Shown: piece by piece, positions 57,656 through 64,000 of the stretch | How the letters are laid out: each line of letters begins with the position of its first letter | How positions within the stretch are numbered: position 1 is the first letter of the stretch | NCBI RefSeq assembly: GCF_958979055.1 | Contig: NC_084891.1 | Span: forward strand, 10,134,501 to 10,198,500 | Reading direction: 5' to 3' | Length of the DNA stretch: 64,000 nt | From: Alnus glutinosa | Lineage: Eukaryota > Streptophyta > Magnoliopsida > Fagales > Betulaceae | Notes under the pieces: model-generated | What the model was told of the DNA's origin: nothing | The model's input: the letters and a program-made list of their open reading frames with translations, nothing else | Databases searched by the model: none | Made by a program: the position numbers and the translations under genes

Positions 57656-60600
57656 TTGGACCTCGAAAATCCTTATAGCCATGTGAAGAAATTCAAAGAC
57701 ATCTGTGCCACCTTCAAATTTCAAAATTTTTCTGAAGAGTCTGTGCATCTTAGGCTATTTCCTTTCTCACTCCATGATAGGGCCAAAGCATGGTTGGATT
57801 CAAACATGCCTGGTTCCATCACTTCTTGGGAGAACTTGCTAAACAAGTTCTACAACAAATTCTTCCCCATGTCCAAAGTCAATGAGTGCCGGAAGGAGAT
57901 AAGTTCATTTACTCAAGAAGAAGATGAGAAATTTTTTGAAAGTTGGGAGAGATTTCAAGATATGCTGATTAAGTGCCCTCCACATGGATACGAAAAGTGG
58001 AGACTCGTGCAATTTTTCTATCAAGGATTAACTCAATCCAACCGTAGCATGATTGAGTCGATGAACGGAGGTGCATTTCTGAGTTTGACGGGAGAGGAAG
58101 CATATAGGACTTTAGATCAGTTATCCGACAATTCCCAACCGTGGGATTTTTCAAGCTGTCGAGATAAAGCTGCTCGCATTCAGAAGAAGGGAGGCATTTA
58201 TGAGGTTAAGGAGGATATAGAATTAAAAATGAAGATAGATGCCCTTACCAAAAAGGTCAAAGCCCTAGTTGTTAGCAAATCCATGAATGCTGCCAACCCA
58301 TTCCATGTTGACTGCTGTTCCATTTGCGCTAGTCCCGTGCACTTAGCGCAGACTTGCCCATCATTGCCGGCTTTTGTCGAGTCACCAATGGAGCAAGTGA
58401 ACGCTTTCAATGATTATCGGAAACAATCCAGTGGACCTTTCTCCGAATCATACAATCCAGGGTAGCGGAACCACCCCAACTTTTCTTGGAAGCAAAACCA
58501 GCCTATGACTCAAGGGGGAGTTCCTCACCAATCCCATACTCAATACCCCCCTGGATTTCATCAGCCGGTTCACCATCAAAGCCGTCCATCCCAGCCAGCA
58601 CCATCATACCAAGCCCCTACTCAAGCCCTTGCCTCTTCTTCACAGTCTTCTTCGGAAGACACTCTTAAGGCTTTCATCCAGCTTACAGGCCAATCCATCA
58701 ATGACGTGAAGAATGCTACCATGGTGAACACTCAAGCTATTGCCAAGATGGAGACCCAGATCGGGCAAATTGCTAGTCACCTGGGGGAGAGAGAGAAAGG
58801 AAAGCTCCTTAGTCAGCCTGTGCCAAATCCAAAGTTACAGTTCCATGAGGGAAGTTCATCAAATGCAGTGCATGGGCTGGAACATGTGCAAGCCGTTGTC
58901 ACACTGAGGTCAGGAAAACAAGTAGACAACCAAGTGGTTCACCCTGAGGAGAACCCTGCTGCACAAGAAGGACAAGGAAGCAAGAGTGTAGAGAAGAGAG
59001 ATGCCGAGCCATCTACACTAGCTCCGACCATAGAGACTCCTCCTAGGTCGTTCATACCTAAGGCGCCATTCCCTGATAGACTTCTCGCGCCAAAGAAGGG
59101 AGGAAAGTTCGAGGACATTCTGGAGGTGTTCAAACAAGTGCAGATCAACATCCCGTTCTTGGATGCCATCCAGCAAGTGCCGTCTTACGCTAAGTTCTTG
59201 AAGGATTTAGTAACTGTAAAACGAAAAACCAATGTCCCGAAAAGAGTTTGCTTGACCGAGCAAGTCAGCTCAATCCTCCAATGTAGGCTGCCTATCAAGT
59301 ATAAGGACCTCGGATGTCCTACTATTTCTGCACAATAGGCATCAGCCACATTGAGAAGGCACTGCTAGACCTTGGAGCCAGTGTCAATCTCCTGCCCTAT
59401 TCAGTTTACCTGCAATTGGGGTTAGGAGAATTGAAGCCCACCTCCATGACACTGTAGCTGGCTGACCGGTCAATTAAGATACCACGGGGAATAGTGGAGG
59501 ATGTTTTGATTAAGGTGGACAAGTTTTATTTCCCTGTGGATTTTATAGTGCCTGACACCGAGCCGGTACAAAACGTTGGAGTTCAGATACCGGTGATCCT
59601 CGGGTGACCATTCTTAGCTACGGCTAACGCCTTGATCAACTGTAGGACGGGGGTAATGAAGATCTCTTTCGGCAATATGACAGTGGAGCTGAACATCTTT
59701 GACATCAGCAAAAGGCCGAGGGAATGTGATGAGATCGGAAGTGCCTGCTTGATTGAGGAGATCATAGAGGAAGAATCAAGCACCAAAGACCCCCTGGAGG
59801 CATGCTTTGCTCAGTTCGGAGAGGATCTGGACTTGGATGAGTTACTTGAGCAAGCAAATGCCCTTTTAGAGTCTGCTCCTCTGGTCAGCAAGGAAGAGGA
59901 GGAGGGAACAGTACCTGAGCCTCCTAAGAAGGAACTTAAGCCCCTGCCAGACAATCTTAAGTATAAGTTCCTAGGTCCAGCCGAAACTTTGTCGGTAATC
60001 ATAGCTTCGGATCTACATGCTTCTCAGGAGGAGAAATTGTTAGACGTATTGAGAGAGCACAAAGAAGCTATAGGCTGGACCATAGAGGATATTAAGGGAA
60101 TCAGTCCCTCGGTGGTTATGCACAAAATACATCTGGAGGAAGACACCAAACCATCGAGGGAGCCACAGAGAAGGCTCAATCCAACCATGCAAGAAGTCGT
60201 CAGAGGAGAAGTAATCAAGTTGTTGGATGCAGGAGTCATCTACCCAATCTCTGACAGCAAATGGGTGAGCCCCATTCATGTAGTGCCCAAGTGAGCTAGA
60301 GTAACGGTCGTGCAGAACAAGGAAGGCAAGTTGGTCCCAACTCGAGTACAGTCTGGATGGAGAGTCTGCATCGACTACCGTAAGCTGAACACTACCACCA
60401 GGAAAGATCACTTTCCTCTTCCGTTCATTGATCAAATGTTGGAACGGTTAGCCGGGCACGAGTATTACTGTTTTTTGGATGGTTATTCTGGATATAACTA
60501 GGTCCCTGTAGACCCTGAAGACCAAGAGAAGACGACCTTCACTTGTCCGTTCGGGACGTTCGCCTACCGACGCATGCCCTTTGGCTTATGCAATGCACCC

Positions 60601-62820
60601 GCTACTTTTCAGCGGTTCATGATCAGCATCTTTTCTGACATGGTGGAGCATTTCCCGGAGGTATTTATGGATGACTTCTCGGTTTTTGGGTCATCTTTTG
60701 AGGAGTGTTTGCACCACCTCACGTTAGTCTTGGAGAGGTGTAAAGAGAAGAACTTGGTACTCAATTGGGAGAAGTGCCACTTTATGGTACAACAAGGAAT
60801 TGTGCTCGGGCACGTCATCTCTCGTCGGGGGATTGAAGTAGACAAGGCGAAGGTAGATCTGATATCCAACCTTCCGCCCCCACGGACGGTGAAAGAGGTT
60901 CGCTCTTTTCTGGGTCATGCAGGATTTTATCGGCGATTCATCCAGGACTTCAGCAAGATCGCCCGGCCCTTGTGCAAACTGTTGGTGAAGGAGGCCCTTT
61001 TCATTTTTGACGAGGACTGCAAGAAGGCATTTGGGGCCTTGAAGGCAATTCTGACGTCCACACCCATCATTCGGCCCCCGAGCTGGGGTACACCTTTCGA
61101 GATTATGTGTGACGCGTCAGATTACGCCGTTGGAGCTGTATTGGGGCAGCGCATTGACAAACTTCCCCACGTCATTTATTATGCAAGTCGAACTCTGAAC
61201 GACACCCAGCTGAATTATTCGACCACTGAGAAGGAGCTGCTGGCAGTCGTATTTCGATCCTACCTACTAGGATCGAAAGTCATCATCTACTCGGATCACG
61301 CGGCATTGAAGTATCTTTTCTCCAAAAAGGATGCTAAATCTCGCCTCATCCGGTGGATTTTGCTCTTACAAGAGTTTGACATTGAGATTCGGGACAAGAA
61401 GGGCTCCGAAAACGTGGTGGCTGATCATCTCTCGAGGATTACCGTAGACTTCACGGAAGAAGCCGTCCCCATTTCTGAGACCTTCCCCGATGAGCAGTTG
61501 ATGCATATTGCTCATGCTCACTCACTATGGTTTGCTGACATAGTGAACTATCTTGTCACCGGTCAAATGCCTTTGCATTGGGGGCGGCAAGATAAGTTCA
61601 AATTTATGTCCATGGTGAAGAGTTTTTTCTGGGACGATCCTTACTTGTTCAAGTATTGTCCCGATCAGATCATTAGGAGATGCATTCCCGAGCTTGACCA
61701 ATCCAATGTCATCTCCTTCTGTCATGATCATGCCTGTGGAGGCCACTTCAGTGCCAAGAAGACCGCTGCAAAGATTTTGCAGTGCGGTTTTTACTGGCCT
61801 ACCATCTTTCAAGACGCTCACACTTATTGTGTTTCATGCGAGCGCTGTCAGAAGCTAGGGAGTATTTCACGCCGAAATATGATGCCCCTCAACCCCATTC
61901 TTATTGTTGAGATCTTTGATGTGTGGGGCATCGATTTCATGGGACCTTTCCCACTCTCTTTCGGCTATCTGTACATTCTGGTTGCAGTGGACTACGTGTC
62001 CAAATAGGTGGAGGCGGTTGCCTGCATGACCAATGACCACAGAGTTGTGGTTCAGTTTTTAAAAGACACTATATTTGCTCGTTTTGGTACTCCTCGAGCA
62101 ATTATTAGTGATGGTGGAAAGCATTTCTGCAACCGGGTCTTCGAGCAGCTGATGAAGAAATATTGCATCACGCACAAGGTTGCCATTCCCTATCACCCTC
62201 AGAAGAGTGGACAAGTGGAGGTTTCAAACAGAGAGATCAAGAGGATTTTAGAGAAGACAGTAAACCCGTCATGGAAAGATTGGTCTCTCCGGTTGAACGA
62301 TGCATTATGGGCGTACCGGACAGCTTTCAAGACACCGATTGGCATGTCACCTTACCGTATCGTGTACGGGAAAGCATGCCATCTGCCTGTGGAGTTGGAG
62401 CACAGAGCCTACTGGGCCATTAAGCAGCTGAATTTCGATCTCACAAAGGCTGGCTCACAGAGGAAGCTCCAACTCAATGAATTGGAAGAGTTGAGGAACG
62501 ATGCTTATGATTGTGCTAGGATGTACAAAGCACGGATGAAGAAGGTTCACGACCAGAACATATTGATGCGATTCTTTGAGCCCGGTCAGAAAGTCCTTCT
62601 TTACAATTCACGTCTGCATCTGTTTCCAGGGAAGCTCCGATCTCGATGGACAGGCCCTTTCATAGTTCGATCAGTGTTTTCTTATGGGGCTATTGAGATT
62701 GAGGATCCAAAAAATGGCAGAACGTTCAAGGTGAACGGGCAACGACTGAAGCCATTTTTGGAGTTACAGAGCTCGGAGGTTGAGACAACCCTTTTAGAGG
62801 ATCCGAGTTACTCGGAGTGA
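57656..62820 (+). pseudogene. Athila-like gag-pol with several stops
   Basis: Gag (57656-59338): LRLFPFSLHDRAKAWLDS core, a CCSIC...H...C knuckle-like motif at about 58312, then a Pro/Gln-rich linker. Protease (about 59340-59700): DLGASVNLLPYSVY. RT (about 60200-60900): [23 protein letters not shown] and VFMDDFSVF. RNase H to about 61450, ending VVADHLSR; a few residues between LAVVF and RSYLL appear missing relative to relatives. Integrase (61690-62600): HACGGHF...[25 protein letters not shown] and [11 protein letters not shown], then [17 protein letters not shown], typical of Athila. In-frame stops at about 58463, 59456, 59606, 60292, 60499 and 62005; frameshift near 59325. Non-functional, but long stretches remain open, so it is relatively young. 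Confidence 0.88.
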
Positions 62821-64000
62821 TTGTCGTCAGGATGGAAAGTCTGGTTGAAGACTGAAAACTTAGCGCTTGTGGGAGGCAACCCTCATCATTTTTCCTTATC
62901 ATTTGATTTTATTTCTTGTGTTTTAGTTGTGATTTTCAGGACAGTGTCTGCCGTTCAAGTTTGGGGGAGCGCTTCTCTTGCAGTGTGCCCAACTTGCATC
63001 ACCATTTCGGTATTGTATCTCTAGCCACATTAGGGACAATGTGTTATTCTAGTTTGGGGGTAGGGTAGACATTTCTGTCTGTTTTCATTTTATGTTTGCG
63101 TTGTTAATACTTGTTAATATACATACCTTATTGTTAGTTGAGCATGGTTACATTCTTACTAATGGTTTGCATCTCATTGGTTTGTTTAACATTTTGAATT
63201 TTGCATATCATTAAAATCTGAGATCTTTTGACTCATCTTTGGATTAGAGAGACTTGACATGTTTAAATTATCTATCACAAGCACATTCGCATTGTTTCTG
63301 TGGGGTATGAGATTTGAATTAAAATTTATGTGTCTTGAGATTTGTAGGATGACATGTTGATGAAACCTTGGCTTATTGTTATAGTTATATATATATATAT
63401 ATATATTAAAAAAAAAATTGCTTAGAATAATATCACCAATTTGACTTCTCATTGAGTAACCGGGCCCCTTGCCTCATTAAGCATTGGGTGTTCGAGTAAA
63501 AAGATGAGAATTTCAGCTTGGATGATTGTTTGGCTAGTTTGACTTCGTAGCCTTTTTGACTTGAGTAATTAAGCCCTTAGGGATGTTTTTACATCTAGTG
63601 CCCTAAAACCATCTGGTTTGGGAGTCACTGGCCCAACACTCGGTACATGGGTCAATTAGAAAGCTTAATGGAGTCAAGCATTGCACAGCCGACACAAAAA
63701 TAATAAAAATAAATAAATAAATAATAATAATAATAATAAACGTAAGATAAGCCTTGGTTATTTGATGGAAGTCCTGCGAATTTTTGGATATATGTGCTTT
63801 GAGGAAAATCGAAACCCCATGACTCTATGTTATTCACACCTTACACTTTTGAACATGTGTTGTCTCAATTTTCCATCTATGAGTTGATCGATTTTTGATA
63901 CATGATAATATGAGATTCATTTTGTTAAATATACTCATGATGTGTGAACCATGTGTTTGAATGATGATTTTTGCTCAATTGATAATTCGGTACTTCAATG
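62821..64000. other. 3' non-coding part of the Athila-like element
   Basis: No gene recognised. Contains agtttgggggagcgc (62958) and agtttgggggtaggg (63052), purine-rich strings usual in the 3' region of such elements, plus (TA)n and (TAA)n tracts. Confidence 0.5.

Larger units (their letters stand above)
57638..64000 (+). mobile_element. Athila-like Ty3/gypsy element, 5' truncated, runs off the window
   Basis: The internal region lacks any 5' LTR, primer site and gag N-terminus; it starts abruptly at the broken right LTR of the neighbouring element. Gag, protease, RT, RNase H and integrase follow in Ty3/gypsy order on the plus strand. After the integrase, 62821-64000 is non-coding 3' region with tttgggggtaggg-like purine tracts and (TA)n and (TAA)n tracts (63386-63407, 63710-63740). 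No 3' LTR is reached. Confidence 0.85.

Overview
This is plant nuclear DNA, most likely from a eudicot and probably a woody rosid. The evidence is AT-rich intergenic sequence full of (TA)n, (GA)n and poly-T tracts, GT-AG introns, plant-specific gene families (DUF599, group C bZIP, CML), and dense plant transposons of nearly every class. No bacterial operon, CRISPR array, rRNA or convincing tRNA gene was seen. Everything was read by eye; no database search was run.

Host genes are sparse. (1) 4839-6380 (+): a two-exon DUF599 membrane-protein gene. (2) 33174-36377 (+): a six-exon group C bZIP transcription factor resembling AtbZIP9. (3) 43344-43925 (-): an intronless calmodulin-like (CML) gene with an in-frame TGA upstream of its two canonical EF-hands, so probably a null allele or young pseudogene.

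The rest is mobile DNA. 1-186: end of a TIR element. 1324-1949: solo LTR inside a MITE relic. 6771-7178: hAT MITE. 9.2-12.4 kb: decayed Ptta/En/Spm (Transposase_24) gene on the minus strand, bracketed by dense CACGTG palindrome arrays. 13.2-15.7 kb: nest holding a hAT element with two small captured-looking ORFs and a solo LTR. 16449-23504: complete PIF/Harbinger element with TTA target-site duplication, intact transposase, Myb/SANT-type ORF1 with one frameshift, and a captured intron-containing fragment of a host dynamin-related protein (DRP1A-like GTPase effector domain). 23590-23975: a MITE derived from the same family, 79 bp away. 25.9-32.5 kb: several foldback elements (one MULE MITE with 9-bp TSD, one hAT MITE with 8-bp TSD). 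37208-43080: decayed Ty1/copia element. 45212-57637: Tekay/Del-like Ty3/gypsy chromovirus on the minus strand with 2.5-3.3 kb LTRs, carrying a 542-bp TRIM inside its left LTR and a solo LTR in its leader. 57.6 kb to the end: truncated Athila-like Ty3/gypsy element fused to the broken right LTR.

The most interesting object is the PIF/Harbinger element. Transposase (+) and ORF1 (-) are convergent, and the DRP1A fragment sits between their 3' ends with splice sites and reading frame still intact, so it could be transcribed and spliced. The nested insertions give a clear order of events: the Tekay element came first, then the TRIM (whose empty site survives in the sister LTR), with the leader solo LTR also later than the Tekay insertion.
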